This document shows, in pieces, positions 43,553 through 53,082 of a stretch of DNA of 64,000 nucleotides. The DNA lies in NCBI RefSeq assembly GCF_003024525.3, contig NZ_CP035934.2:1922001-1986000 (forward strand). Reading direction: 5' to 3'. The notes beneath the pieces were generated by a model. That model saw nothing but the letters and a program-made list of their open reading frames with translations, had not been told where the DNA came from and did no database searches. Made by a program: the position numbers and the translations under genes. The DNA comes from Acinetobacter cumulans (GTDB lineage: Bacteria; Pseudomonadota; Gammaproteobacteria; Pseudomonadales; Moraxellaceae). How positions within the stretch are numbered: position 1 is the first letter of the stretch; each line of letters opens with the position of its first letter.

Positions 43553-44473
43553 ATGGCTCTGCGTCATTTTCTGACTTTACGCGATTTATCGACTTTAGAA
43601 CTTAACCAAATTGTGCAACGTGGTATTGAGCTGAAACGCAAACAGCACAACAATGAAGTGTTCCAACCGTTTGTTGGCAAAGTAATGGGCATGATTTTTG
43701 AAAAATCAAGCACTCGTACGCGTGTATCGTTTGAAGCTGGTATGAGCCAGTTTGGTGGTAGTGCAATTTTCCTTTCATCACGTGATTCACAATTGGGTCG
43801 CGGTGAACCTGTAGAAGATTCAGCACGTGTTATTTCAAGCATGCTCGATATTGTCATGATTCGTACTTTCGGCCATGACATTGTTGAACGTTTTGCTTCT
43901 TACTCAAAAGTTCCAGTCATTAATGCTTTAACAGATGACCACCACCCTTGCCAACTTCTTGCCGATGTACAAACCTTTGTTGAACACCGTGGTTCAATCG
44001 AAGGTAAAATAGTTGCTTGGATTGGTGACGGCAACAACATGTGTAATTCATATATTGAAGCTGCACACATGTGGGGCTTTAAATTAAAAATTGCTTCACC
44101 AAAAGGCTATGAACCTCAAGAGCAATTTTTGTCTGAATTTGCGCACTGCGTAGAGCTTGTAAACTCAGCTGAAGATGCTGCTGTAAATGCAGATCTTATT
44201 GTGACTGATGTTTGGGCAAGTATGGGCCAAGAGGAAGAGCAAAAAGTACGTGAAAAAGCATTCGCTGACTATCAAGTGAACGAGCGCTTAATGGATTTAG
44301 CTCATCCAGATTGCCTATTCATGCATTGCTTGCCAGCTCACCGTGGCGAGGAAATCTCAGAAAATATGCTTGACCACAAAAATGCTGTAGTTTGGGATGA
44401 AGCTGAAAACCGCTTACATGCTCAAAAAGCATTGGTTGAATTCTTAATTAACGAAAACCTTAAAAAAGACTAA
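43553..44473 (+). CDS. argF: Ornithine carbamoyltransferase
   Basis: 306-residue enzyme that makes citrulline from ornithine and carbamoyl phosphate. The carbamoyl-phosphate-binding motif STRTR is at 53-57, the HPCQ motif near 129, and the ornithine-binding [11 protein letters not shown] near 260. GGAG precedes the ATG at 43553. It appears to be transcribed alone, ending at a strong terminator. The rest of arginine synthesis is scattered, with argC at 49308-50360. Confidence 0.97.
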   Translation: MALRHFLTLRDLSTLELNQIVQRGIELKRKQHNNEVFQPFVGKVMGMIFEKSSTRTRVSFEAGMSQFGGSAIFLSSRDSQLGRGEPVEDSARVISSMLDIVMIRTFGHDIVERFASYSKVPVINALTDDHHPCQLLADVQTFVEHRGSIEGKIVAWIGDGNNMCNSYIEAAHMWGFKLKIASPKGYEPQEQFLSEFAHCVELVNSAEDAAVNADLIVTDVWASMGQEEEQKVREKAFADYQVNERLMDLAHPDCLFMHCLPAHRGEEISENMLDHKNAVVWDEAENRLHAQKALVEFLINENLKKD

Positions 44474-44486
44474 GGCTTTTGTAGAA

Positions 44487-44513
44487 TAAAAAGCACCTTC
44501 GGGTGCTTTTTTT
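44487..44513 (+). terminator. Rho-independent terminator of argF
   Basis: AAAAAGCACC and GGTGCTTTTTTT pair around a TTCG tetraloop, 14 bp after the argF stop. Confidence 0.93.
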
Positions 44514-44573
44514 ATGCATGCATGGCTATAATCAAATAATAACTTTTTATAAATTTTAAAAGTGACCTGCTCC

Positions 44574-45041
44574 ATGGTATCAAAACTTGCTCTTTGCCTT
44601 ACTACTGTTTTAACAGCAACTTTCTGTCAGGTTCATGCTTCCGAATTTGACGAATACCTACAATCGAAGAAAATTATTGACCAAAATTTTAAGATTCAAC
44701 AACCTAAAGTGTTGGATGAACTTCTTGCTGTATTAAGTGCCGAAGACTCTAAAACACTTCCTCTTGAGATTGACCACAATACAATTATTGAGCAACTTCA
44801 ACTCAGTGCTGAAAAGACCGAGTTAAAAGGCATGATTATTACACCCGACTTTGCACAATTTGAAGCAGACTTAGGCCGTAAAGAAGTGCAAAAACTGATT
44901 ATGAAAAATTTAGTGCAGAACTGCTCAATTTTCTTTGAGCATGAATATCAGAAAAAAAATCCTTATTTGGTCGAGTTCGATTTAAGCTCAGAAAAAAACC
45001 ACTACAAACTTGAATTAAAGCAAAAAGATTGTGGTATTTAA
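44574..45041 (+). CDS. Secreted hypothetical protein
   Basis: 155 residues with a signal peptide that ends about VHA-SEFDEYL near residue 23, so probably periplasmic. The mature part is rich in Glu, Lys and Leu, with two cysteines (NCSIFF and KDCGI) that could form a disulfide. I recognise no family. Start ATG at 44574 is preferred over GTG at 44562; neither has a strong ribosome-binding site. An 8-bp inverted repeat with a long loop (45075-45109) lies downstream, and nothing further is supported up to 45323. Confidence 0.6.
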   Translation: MVSKLALCLTTVLTATFCQVHASEFDEYLQSKKIIDQNFKIQQPKVLDELLAVLSAEDSKTLPLEIDHNTIIEQLQLSAEKTELKGMIITPDFAQFEADLGRKEVQKLIMKNLVQNCSIFFEHEYQKKNPYLVEFDLSSEKNHYKLELKQKDCGI

Positions 45042-45323
45042 GCATCGCCAAATATCTTATTTGCTATATGGATAGGCTTCTGCAACAATTCCTGAATCTT
45101 TCAGAAGCCGACTTCTCCATTGCCAAAATCCAATACAAATACTCTCCTAGCTGGTCAAATCACAGCACTTACAACAGTCATTTAATACATTTAGCAATCT
45201 ATTTTATAGACACTGACTGCTTGAAATACTCCAATTATAGAAGCATATATCTATTACATAATGAAATGGCTTTGTCTTAGATAAAGCTCCGCTAAACATT
45301 CATTCACAATGAACTTAAAAATG

Positions 45324-45677
45324 CTATCGAATCATGCCTTGTGGTTGCAAAATAATTAAAGCTGCGCCAATAAGCACAATCGCACCGCCAGCCAAATCCC
45401 AACGGCTTAAACTAACCTGATCGACATAACGTAGCCACAGCAACGCTGTAAAAATATAAATTCCACCATAAGCAGCATAAATACGCCCAGAAGCTGCTGG
45501 ATGTAAAGTCAATAGCCATACGAATGCACCCAAAGCTAAAGCAGTTGGGATCCAAAGCCATTGGCTTTTGTTTTGATTCAAAATTAAATAAGGAAAATAA
45601 CAACCTAATATTTCCATCACAGCAGTGACTAAAAACAAAAAGAATGTCGTTAATATTTTAGCAAATGGCAAATCCAA
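45324..45677 (-). CDS. YnfA/UPF0060 family membrane protein
   Basis: Small inner-membrane protein with four helices, related to SMR-type efflux proteins. Signature stretches are [32 protein letters not shown] and [14 protein letters not shown]. The frame opens at TTG 45710, which lies beside a terminator; TTG at 45677 (AAGGG 9 nt upstream) gives a protein that aligns with E. coli YnfA, so I chose it, without certainty. It lies just after the clpA terminator, so it must depend on read-through or a very short promoter region. Transport substrate is unknown. Confidence 0.8.
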   Translation of the reverse strand: MDLPFAKILTTFFLFLVTAVMEILGCYFPYLILNQNKSQWLWIPTALALGAFVWLLTLHPAASGRIYAAYGGIYIFTALLWLRYVDQVSLSRWDLAGGAIVLIGAALIILQPQGMIR

Positions 45678-45710
45678 AACGTTAAGCCCTTCAATTATGT
45701 GGATAGTCAA

Positions 45711-45740
45711 AAAATAACCCGTGAGAACACGGGTTATTTT
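45711..45740. terminator. Bidirectional terminator between clpA and ynfA
   Basis: AAAATAACCCGTG and CACGGGTTATTTT form a perfect 13-bp stem around AGAA. It is 16 bp after the clpA stop and immediately upstream of the ynfA frame. Confidence 0.92.
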
Positions 45741-45755
45741 AAATCAGTTGTGAAA

Positions 45756-48032
45756 TTATGCTGGTTCAGCGGTTTGATCTTCAAATACTTCAAGTTTCAA
45801 GCCAATCGCTTTTCCATTTTCTTTCTTCACAGAAACGGCAACGTTACCGCCATGCTCTGCTAACTCACCAAATAAAATCATTTCAGCAAGTGGTTTTTTC
45901 AAATGCTCTTGAATCAAACGTTGCATCGGTCGAGCGCCCATCAGGCGATCATAACCATTTTCAGCCATCCATTCACGGGCATCTTGATCCACTTCTAGCA
46001 TCACTTTCTTATCATCTAACTGTGCTTGTAGTTCAGTTAAGAACTTATCAACCACATTTTCAATGACTGTTGTAGGTAATGCACGGAACTGAATCACACC
46101 ATCCAAACGGTTACGGAACTCTGGTGAGAATGCTTTTTTCATTGCATCTTGGTTGTCATTACTGTTGTCTTGATCCATAAAGCCAATGCTGACGCGAGAA
46201 ATACTTTCTGCACCAATATTCGTTGTCAGCACCAGCACTACATTACGGAAATCAGACTTACGTCCATTATTATCCGTTAACGCACCATGATCCATAATTT
46301 GAAGCAATAAGTTAAATACATCTGGATGTGCTTTTTCAATTTCATCCAGCAACAATACACAGTGTGGATTTTTATGAATCGCATCCGTCAGTAAACCGCC
46401 TTGGTCAAAACCAACATAACCTGGAGGCGCACCAATTAAGCGAGATACGGCGTGACGCTCCATGTATTCAGACATATCAAAACGTACGAGTTCTACACCT
46501 AGCAGTTTAGCCAATTGCTTGGTAACTTCCGTTTTACCCACGCCTGTTGGGCCAGCAAAAACAAAACTACCAACGGGTTTGTCTGGTGACTTCAAGCCTG
46601 CACGTGACAGTTTAATTGCTGAAGACAAGGCTTCAATCGCTTCATCTTGACCAAAGACCACACGTTTCAAATCACGCTCTAAATGTTCAAGAACTGATTT
46701 ATCATCCTTAGATACCGTTTTTGGCGGAATACGGGCAATTTTAGACACAATATCTTCGATATTTTCAACCGTAATTGCGGTATCGTCTTGCTCTGCCTTC
46801 AATCGGCGCTGTGCACCAGCTTCATCAATTACATCGATGGCTTTATCTGGCAAGAAACGGTCATTAATAAATTTAGCAGATAATTCAACCGCCGAAACCA
46901 AAGCTTGATCTTCATACTTCACATGGTGAAATTCTTCAAATTTAGATTTCAAACCGCGTAAAATATCAATCGTTTCTGAAATTGAAGGCTCATTCACATC
47001 AATTTTTTGGAAACGACGAGATAGAGCATGATCCTTTTCAAATACCTGACGGTATTCTTGGAAAGTTGTTGAACCGATGCAACGTAAAGTACCATTTGCA
47101 AGTGCTGGCTTAATCAAATTAGATGCGTCCATCGTGCTACCCATGCTTGAGCCCGCACCAATGATCATGTGAATTTCATCAATAAATAACACTGCTTCTG
47201 GTTTTTTCTTTAGCGCATTTAACAATTGTTTTAAGCGCTTCTCAAAATCACCACGATACTTGGTTCCTGCAACCAATGCACCAATGTCCAAACTAAATAC
47301 TTCAGCATGCTCAAGTGGCTTAGGCGCTTTACCATTTACAATGAGCCAAGCTAAACCTTCTGCAATAGACGTTTTACCTACGCCGGGATCACCCACCAAC
47401 AGCGGGTTGTTTTTACGGCGACGACATAGAATTTGAGCTGCGCGTTCAATTTCTTTTTCACGGCCAATTAAAGGGTCAGTTTTGCCCTTTTGCGCTTCTA
47501 GATTTAAATTGGTGGTGTAAAGCTCTAATGGGCCAGCATTGGCAGAAGCTGCAGATTCGCCATCCAGCTCTTCTACTTCTTCTTCAGCTTGTACTTCTTC
47601 TTTACGTGTTCCATGAGAAAGGTATTGAGTCAGAGTCAAACGATTAATTTGATGGCGTTTAAGTAAATACACCGCAAAAGAATCACGCTCAGAATACATC
47701 GCCACCAAAATATCCGCACCTTCTACAGTACGGTCACCACCGCTAGATTGCACATGAAAAATGGCACGTTGCAAAATACGGTCAAAGCTTTCCGTAGGAT
47801 GCGGTGCTTGATCCTGATTTTCACCCAATTTTGGGGTGTGTTGTTCGACGTATTCTTCTAACTCTTTGCGAAGCACAATAATGTCTGCGCCGCATGCTTT
47901 TAATGCATTTACAGCAGAGTCATTATCAAGTAAAGCCAATAATAAATGTTCTACCGTCAAAAACTCATGTCTCTTTTGACGAGCCATGCTGACAGCCAAA
48001 CGTAATGATACTTCTAATTGACGACTGAGCAT
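45756..48032 (-). CDS. clpA: ATP-dependent Clp protease ATP-binding subunit ClpA
   Basis: 758-residue AAA+ unfoldase that feeds substrates to ClpP; hexameric and cytosolic. It has an N-domain (1-145) with repeats that bind ClpS, AAA1 with Walker A GDPGVGKTS and AAA2 with GPTGVGKTE, and VLLLDEIEKAHPDVFNLLLQ as the second Walker B. The C-terminal domain ends with REWMAENGYDRLMGARPM. It follows clpS by 9 bp, the conserved clpS-clpA operon. Confidence 0.97.
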   Translation of the reverse strand: MLSRQLEVSLRLAVSMARQKRHEFLTVEHLLLALLDNDSAVNALKACGADIIVLRKELEEYVEQHTPKLGENQDQAPHPTESFDRILQRAIFHVQSSGGDRTVEGADILVAMYSERDSFAVYLLKRHQINRLTLTQYLSHGTRKEEVQAEEEVEELDGESAASANAGPLELYTTNLNLEAQKGKTDPLIGREKEIERAAQILCRRRKNNPLLVGDPGVGKTSIAEGLAWLIVNGKAPKPLEHAEVFSLDIGALVAGTKYRGDFEKRLKQLLNALKKKPEAVLFIDEIHMIIGAGSSMGSTMDASNLIKPALANGTLRCIGSTTFQEYRQVFEKDHALSRRFQKIDVNEPSISETIDILRGLKSKFEEFHHVKYEDQALVSAVELSAKFINDRFLPDKAIDVIDEAGAQRRLKAEQDDTAITVENIEDIVSKIARIPPKTVSKDDKSVLEHLERDLKRVVFGQDEAIEALSSAIKLSRAGLKSPDKPVGSFVFAGPTGVGKTEVTKQLAKLLGVELVRFDMSEYMERHAVSRLIGAPPGYVGFDQGGLLTDAIHKNPHCVLLLDEIEKAHPDVFNLLLQIMDHGALTDNNGRKSDFRNVVLVLTTNIGAESISRVSIGFMDQDNSNDNQDAMKKAFSPEFRNRLDGVIQFRALPTTVIENVVDKFLTELQAQLDDKKVMLEVDQDAREWMAENGYDRLMGARPMQRLIQEHLKKPLAEMILFGELAEHGGNVAVSVKKENGKAIGLKLEVFEDQTAEPA

Positions 48033-48041
48033 GCAACCCCC

Positions 48042-48458
48042 TTAATCTTTGGACTCAATCTGACAAAGTAATGGATGACCTTGAGACCGAGCGTAATTAT
48101 TGACTTGGTTCGCTTTAGTCTCCGCGATGTCTCGCGGATAAACACCTGCAACACCTTTTCCTTCATAATGTACAGTTAGCATTACTTGAGTAGCTTGGTC
48201 AAGATTCATTGCAAAGTATTGTTGTAAAATTTCAATAACAAAGTCCATTGGGGTGTAATCATCGTTCATTAAAACGACAGCATACATCGGTGGACGTTTA
48301 AATTGAGGCGGCGCAGTCATTACCGCAGTATTTGAATCACCTTCTTCATGCGAATCGTCGTTGCTCAAGCGTGGGCTGAGATGCCAATCGACCAATCCAG
48401 ATTGATGAAAAGAGGCTTTGATACTCGACAGGCTAATTTGACGCTTATTTGTTCGCAT
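48042..48458 (-). CDS. clpS: ATP-dependent Clp protease adaptor ClpS
   Basis: Adaptor that delivers N-degron substrates to ClpA. The core matches Clp[46 protein letters not shown] and [16 protein letters not shown]. At 138 residues it is longer than E. coli ClpS (106) because of a disordered N-terminal extension of about 50 residues rich in Ser and Asp. ATG at 48458 is used; GTG at 48476 is also in frame and neither has a good ribosome-binding site. A shorter start inside the extension (MTAPPQ) cannot be excluded. Confidence 0.92.
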   Translation of the reverse strand: MRTNKRQISLSSIKASFHQSGLVDWHLSPRLSNDDSHEEGDSNTAVMTAPPQFKRPPMYAVVLMNDDYTPMDFVIEILQQYFAMNLDQATQVMLTVHYEGKGVAGVYPRDIAETKANQVNNYARSQGHPLLCQIESKD

Positions 48459-48477
48459 AATTTTTTTATTACACACT

Positions 48478-49230
48478 TTAGTTTACGTTTGCTTCAGTTT
48501 GTGGGATCTCGGAAAGGAATGCAGCTTGATTATCTACTGCAGGGCCTTTTGTCCAACTAAAACGACGGGTGACTTGTTTACCTGAACCATTTAAACGTAC
48601 CTCAATAAAACTTGGGGTAAAGCCTTTAGGCATAGTCCATCGACCCGTTAAACGTTCATTGTTTTCAAAATTGAAGTTTTTGTCTTCCATAGGTACAGTC
48701 AGAACTTCTGTACCTTGAATTAAGCGCATTTCCACACTACCTGAAACATTGGCTTTATTTGGACTCACCTGCATTAAATCCAGTTGATATTCAAAAGCAT
48801 TTTCAGGTAAAGGTTTGATAGCCAAGTGTTGGACTGCCAAGGCAATACCACCGCGTTGGCGTAATACCTCACGATATAACACACCAAGATTTTCTGCTTG
48901 CTCTTGTGCATCACGTGATTTAATTACAGATAATCCTAAATCATTTGAATTGCTTACTGCTATATCGCGCTCTTGCACAGCAGTATTGAGTGATTTGTGG
49001 AGCACAGCCAATTCAGCTTTTTGCTTTTGCACAACTTCAACCAATTGCTCCGCATCCGCATCATAGCCCACCACCGTCAGGCCTTGACGATGGCCAACGG
49101 AATAACCCAATAAACCACTGCTCAGCGCAATGATTGCAGCACCTGCAACCAAAGGCATATTACTTTGCAAAAATGGTTTGTTGTTACTTGAAGTCGGTTC
49201 TGACGTGATATTAGAGTCTGTATTCGGCAT
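48478..49230 (-). CDS. Membrane-anchored coiled-coil protein of unknown function
   Basis: 250 residues. A disordered N-terminus rich in Ser, Thr and Asn (1-25) is followed by a helix [20 protein letters not shown] (25-44), a coiled coil (about 60-125, [19 protein letters not shown]) and a beta-rich C-terminal domain. I recognise a resemblance to uncharacterised pseudomonad proteins with this layout (possibly DUF6776), no function known. It lies between argC and clpS on the same strand; a hairpin at 49258 separates it from argC. Confidence 0.68.
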   Translation of the reverse strand: MPNTDSNITSEPTSSNNKPFLQSNMPLVAGAAIIALSSGLLGYSVGHRQGLTVVGYDADAEQLVEVVQKQKAELAVLHKSLNTAVQERDIAVSNSNDLGLSVIKSRDAQEQAENLGVLYREVLRQRGGIALAVQHLAIKPLPENAFEYQLDLMQVSPNKANVSGSVEMRLIQGTEVLTVPMEDKNFNFENNERLTGRWTMPKGFTPSFIEVRLNGSGKQVTRRFSWTKGPAVDNQAAFLSEIPQTEANVN

Positions 49231-49257
49231 CGTCGTCTCTTATTTGATTTATTCAAA

Positions 49258-49289
49258 ACACACATTTAAATCGAAATCTAAATGTGTGT
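49258..49289 (-). terminator. Terminator-like hairpin after argC
   Basis: ACACACATTTA and TAAATGTGTGT form a perfect 11-bp stem with a 10-nt loop; on the minus strand it is followed by TTTT. It lies between argC and the coiled-coil protein gene. Confidence 0.68.
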
Positions 49290-49307
49290 GAAGTTTTAAT
49301 GCGTTTC

Positions 49308-50360
49308 TTATGGTAATAAACCAATGCCTTGTAACCCTGCATTTTCTGCAAAATTAAACATTAAGTTCATGTTTTGTACTGCTTGACCAGCAGCACCTTT
49401 TACTAAGTTATCTTGTACTGCAAGAATTACTAGTTTCTTAGGCTGTGGTTTATACAATGCAATACGTAATTGGTTAGCGCCACGTACTGTACGTGTTTCT
49501 GGTGAACTGCCCACTGGCATCACATCTACAAACTGTTCATTTGCATAGAACTGTTCATATAAGTTTTGCAAATCTGCAGTTGCGCCAGCATCCGTTAAAT
49601 CGATATAAATTGTGCTGAGCATGCCACGAATCATTGGCACCAAATGAGGTACAAATAAAATTTCGTTAAATACACCTTTTTGACCTGAAATATTTTCGAG
49701 TGCTTCTACAATTTCAGGGTGATGACGATGACCCGCTACACCGTATGCTTTAAAGTTATCTGCATTTTCAGAATAGATCATGCCAAGACTTGCTTTACGA
49801 CCTGCACCTGAAACCCCAGATTTTGCATCAATAATAATACTTTCAGGTTTCACTAATCCTTCAGCCTTGAGCACAGGTGCTAAACCCAATTGCACTGTAG
49901 TTGGATAGCAACCTGGGTTACCAATCACTGAAGCTTGTTGAATTTTTTCACGATTCAGCTCAGACAGGCCGTAAACAGAATCTTTTAGAATTTCTGGGCA
50001 AGCGTGCTCTAAACCATACCATTTTTCAAACTGTTCAAGATCTTGCAAACGGAAGTCAGCAGCCAAATCAATCACTTTGGTATTTGCTGCAACTAATTCA
50101 GCAGCATGTTTCATCGCTACACCATGTGGTGTTGCAAAAAATACAACATCACATGCTTTTAATGCATTGATATCAAGGTCTGAATATTTGAGTTCAGTAT
50201 GGCCACGTAAGCTTGGAAACATGTCATCGACACGGCGACCATTTTCAGTACGTGAAGTTAAAACTTTTACTTCCGCGTTTGGATGACGCAGTAAAATACG
50301 GAGTAATTCAACGCCTGTATAACCTGTACCGCCGACAATACCAACTGAAATCACGCTCAT
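49308..50360 (-). CDS. argC: N-acetyl-gamma-glutamyl-phosphate reductase
   Basis: 350-residue NADPH enzyme of arginine synthesis, reducing N-acetylglutamyl phosphate to the semialdehyde. The nucleotide loop [15 protein letters not shown] is at residues 7-21, the catalytic Cys lies in GNPGCYPTT (about 147-155), and [16 protein letters not shown] carries the second active-site His. Length is typical of type 1 ArgC. No other arg genes are adjacent. Confidence 0.96.
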   Translation of the reverse strand: MSVISVGIVGGTGYTGVELLRILLRHPNAEVKVLTSRTENGRRVDDMFPSLRGHTELKYSDLDINALKACDVVFFATPHGVAMKHAAELVAANTKVIDLAADFRLQDLEQFEKWYGLEHACPEILKDSVYGLSELNREKIQQASVIGNPGCYPTTVQLGLAPVLKAEGLVKPESIIIDAKSGVSGAGRKASLGMIYSENADNFKAYGVAGHRHHPEIVEALENISGQKGVFNEILFVPHLVPMIRGMLSTIYIDLTDAGATADLQNLYEQFYANEQFVDVMPVGSSPETRTVRGANQLRIALYKPQPKKLVILAVQDNLVKGAAGQAVQNMNLMFNFAENAGLQGIGLLP

Positions 50361-50513
50361 TACCTCAAATCTAAACTATCCATTTATAAGGTCGTAGTAT
50401 GACAGGAAGTTAATATTTTCTGAACAGTTTTGCCGAGCTGTTGGCTGAATTTTATCATTTTACCTGAACTTAAAAAGCCAAGCTAAAGGTGAATTCAATT
50501 TTTGACAGCATTG

Positions 50514-51467
50514 TTAAAACTTAAGTACCCATTCGCCCATTAAATAACGATAGCTATAGTCGACGCCATAATATGAAGCACTGTTACTATAACCCGCATT
50601 TAAGCGCACAAATTGGTTTTGATGGATTGGGCTCTGTATGTTCAGTTCAAGCAGTTTTGTTGATTGGCTCGGTGCATCAGCCACTTTTTCTCGGCCATAA
50701 CCAACGGTCATACCCGTCGTCCAACCACTGAATCGTTTACGCCACCCCAGTGCCAGCATACTTTCTTCATAATCTTTAGGATTAAAATACAAGCCTGCAA
50801 CATCATCAGCATCACTTCGATACATACGGTATCGCGCCTGCAAAGTTAAGCCATGTTCTAAGGATGGCTGATAGATTAATTTTAAGCGACCATGGTCACG
50901 GCGATTATCATCAGAGAAAAGCTGTGTTGCAGCCAAACCAACCACGGTAACATGTGGCCCTATTTGTTGATCAACCGCTCCACCCAAATAAGTAAAATGA
51001 ATACCTTGCTCTAAAGCTGGTCGTGTTTCGACCCAATCTCGATTGGCAAATACTTCTACTGCGGTACTTTTAGTTAATGGTTGACGATAGCTACCATCAA
51101 AGGTGGCTAAGGTATGGTCATTTTGTTCAAACACCCCAGCTTCGAGCGTCCATCCATTTGCAGTCGCTGCTTCTACATTCTTAGCAAGAATTGAAACTTT
51201 ATAAGCATCACTTTGCCAATCATCAATTTTATAATTATAGGCACTAAAACGTACCCCCAAATAATCATTTGCATTGGTGTATTGAGGAAAAACTTCAGCT
51301 GATAATTTTTTCGTTTCAAAACCTTCACTATCATGGCTAATGAAAAACTCAGTACCCGCAGCCCAATCTGAGGGTTGGGTTGCTGAAGACTCACCTGCCT
51401 GCACATCGGTTGAAAGTAAGCACAAAAAGCATAATGAGAAACCAAAATTTATATTATTAGATTTCAT
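50514..51467 (-). CDS. Outer-membrane beta-barrel protein linked to a glycosyltransferase
   Basis: 317 residues. The signal peptide ends about DVQA-GESS near residue 24. The mature chain alternates hydrophobic residues over many strands with aromatic belts (GVRFSAYNYKI, LTLQARYRMYRS) and ends in YLMGEWVLKF with the terminal Phe of outer-membrane proteins. It looks like a C-terminal porin domain of PgaA without the TPR region. It overlaps the upstream GT2 gene by 4 bp (ATGA), so it probably exports that enzyme's product. No deacetylase or lyase gene is adjacent. Confidence 0.68.
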   Translation of the reverse strand: MKSNNINFGFSLCFLCLLSTDVQAGESSATQPSDWAAGTEFFISHDSEGFETKKLSAEVFPQYTNANDYLGVRFSAYNYKIDDWQSDAYKVSILAKNVEAATANGWTLEAGVFEQNDHTLATFDGSYRQPLTKSTAVEVFANRDWVETRPALEQGIHFTYLGGAVDQQIGPHVTVVGLAATQLFSDDNRRDHGRLKLIYQPSLEHGLTLQARYRMYRSDADDVAGLYFNPKDYEESMLALGWRKRFSGWTTGMTVGYGREKVADAPSQSTKLLELNIQSPIHQNQFVRLNAGYSNSASYYGVDYSYRYLMGEWVLKF

Positions 51468-52801
51468 TTAGTACCCCATTTTTTACGTGTTTTCAAAATT
51501 TCGTCCAAGTAGCCTAAAATGCTTGCTGGTTGCAACAAAAAACTATAACCCAAAACATATACAAAGAAACCGGTCAGGTTTTTACGTATTTTAAGATCCA
51601 TAGCTTTAAACATACGTTTTTCAATACTGTAATTGAGAAAACCCAACAAAAAAGCCATAGGTAAGAGTGCCAAAGTCATTGGACCAACTATCCAAAAATG
51701 ACCAAAACACGCCAGAATAATTCCAGGAATAAAACCAAAGGTAAACGCAATATCCAACCACGGGAAAAGCACATTCCAATGAATAAAGAAGGTGGATAAT
51801 CGTGGCTTAATTAAAATACCTGGATGCTTAATAAAAGCCTCCATCATGCCACGTGCCCAACGCTGACGTTGTTTAACAAACACGTTGAGTTCCGTCGGCG
51901 CATTGGTAAATACACAGGCATCCTCCGAATGTCCAATACGGTAACCTGCTCTGAGCAATGCCCAAGTAAGTACAATGTCCTCACCTACACACTCAGGCCA
52001 GCCACCCACTTCAACCAGTGCATTACGATCATAAATTGAAAATGCGCCTTGAGCCACCAGCGTACCTTGATATAAAGACTGTAAGCGTTTTGTCGCAGCA
52101 ATTCCCAAAAAATAATCCCACTCTTGCGTTTTTGTCAGTAAATTATGACGTGAATTTCGTACCAAAATTTTACCTGCAACAGCGCGTGTATTCGGCGGAT
52201 CTGCAACATAGCGCTCCACAATGCATTGCAAAGCAATACGGTGTAAGTAGGAATCTGCATCAACAGTAAGCACCAAATCATGTTTGGCTAATTTCAAACC
52301 CTCATTTAAGGCATGAGCCTTACCTGCATTTTGGGTTAAATCCAATAAAGTCAGCCATGAATACTGAGCTTCAGCCCGTTTGACCAGTTGCGCAGTACGA
52401 TTTTTAGAACCGTCATTAATCACAATGACTTGCAGTCCACCTAGATAATTCTGTCGATCCACACTCTTAAGCGTGTCTAGAATAGAAGATTCTTCATTAT
52501 ATGCAGCAATCAAAATTGTAATATTTGGATAAACATCTAAGATTTTTCGTTTAGGCCTTTTATCCATCAACAAACTTAAAGCAGCAAAGGAATTCATAAA
52601 TCCAGGAATAATCGCAATACCATAAATAAAGAATATCGCTGCAACTGACCCAATCAATTGGCTCAAATCACGGATCCAATTTTCAGCCATCCATAAAGAA
52701 AACCATGTCCACAGACAGGCTCCAATGAAAGCGATCACAAATTTAACGCGAACAGAAATATACAACCGTGTAGCGGGACTGCTACGATCTTGGCTAACCA
52801 T
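51464..52801 (-). CDS. Processive family 2 glycosyltransferase (PgaC/IcaA-like)
   Basis: 445-residue inner-membrane polysaccharide synthase. Two N-terminal helices (about 21-80) precede a GT-A domain with VINDGSKN (D130), DADS (181-184), GED (273-275) and the QRQRW motif (311-315), followed by C-terminal helices. The D,D,D,QxxRW set marks processive beta-glycosyltransferases such as PgaC, hyaluronan and cellulose synthases. KAHALNEGL (161-169) is PgaC-like. It is the first gene of a two-gene operon with an outer-membrane barrel. Sugar is unknown; poly-GlcNAc is the closest guess. Confidence 0.83.
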   Translation of the reverse strand: MVSQDRSSPATRLYISVRVKFVIAFIGACLWTWFSLWMAENWIRDLSQLIGSVAAIFFIYGIAIIPGFMNSFAALSLLMDKRPKRKILDVYPNITILIAAYNEESSILDTLKSVDRQNYLGGLQVIVINDGSKNRTAQLVKRAEAQYSWLTLLDLTQNAGKAHALNEGLKLAKHDLVLTVDADSYLHRIALQCIVERYVADPPNTRAVAGKILVRNSRHNLLTKTQEWDYFLGIAATKRLQSLYQGTLVAQGAFSIYDRNALVEVGGWPECVGEDIVLTWALLRAGYRIGHSEDACVFTNAPTELNVFVKQRQRWARGMMEAFIKHPGILIKPRLSTFFIHWNVLFPWLDIAFTFGFIPGIILACFGHFWIVGPMTLALLPMAFLLGFLNYSIEKRMFKAMDLKIRKNLTGFFVYVLGYSFLLQPASILGYLDEILKTRKKWGTK

Positions 52802-53082
52802 ATATAATTACTTTAAGCGTCTATTATTAACGCTGAGGGAGAGAAAAAAATACGTGATTGAAAATATATAAATTGAATAAATTTAAATACACCCGTACTC
52901 AAATTAATCCTAAAAATCACTTTTTTAAAAAAACGTGATTAAAATACACCCAACCTCAATAGCTACACATAATAATATTAATAATTCACAAAACAATACA
53001 TAAAACGTGATTTGTTTATCATTTTACAAAATAATTTGCTTGTATTTAAAGCAAAAATAGATTTCAAATTAATCAAAATATT
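52802..53082. promoter_or_regulatory. AT-rich upstream region with repeated words
   Basis: Upstream of the GT2 operon. ACGTGATT occurs three times in direct orientation (52852-52859, 52933-52940, 53005-53012), spaced 81 and 72 bp, and AAATACACCC twice (52885-52894, 52942-52951). These could be operators of the GT2/barrel operon. The insertion sequence begins at 53083, so part of the original upstream region may have been displaced. No gene is visible. Confidence 0.35.

Noticed and set aside
45029..45280. 83-codon plus-strand frame after the secreted protein gene
   Set aside because: Starts inside the upstream gene, no ribosome-binding site, composition unlike a real protein.
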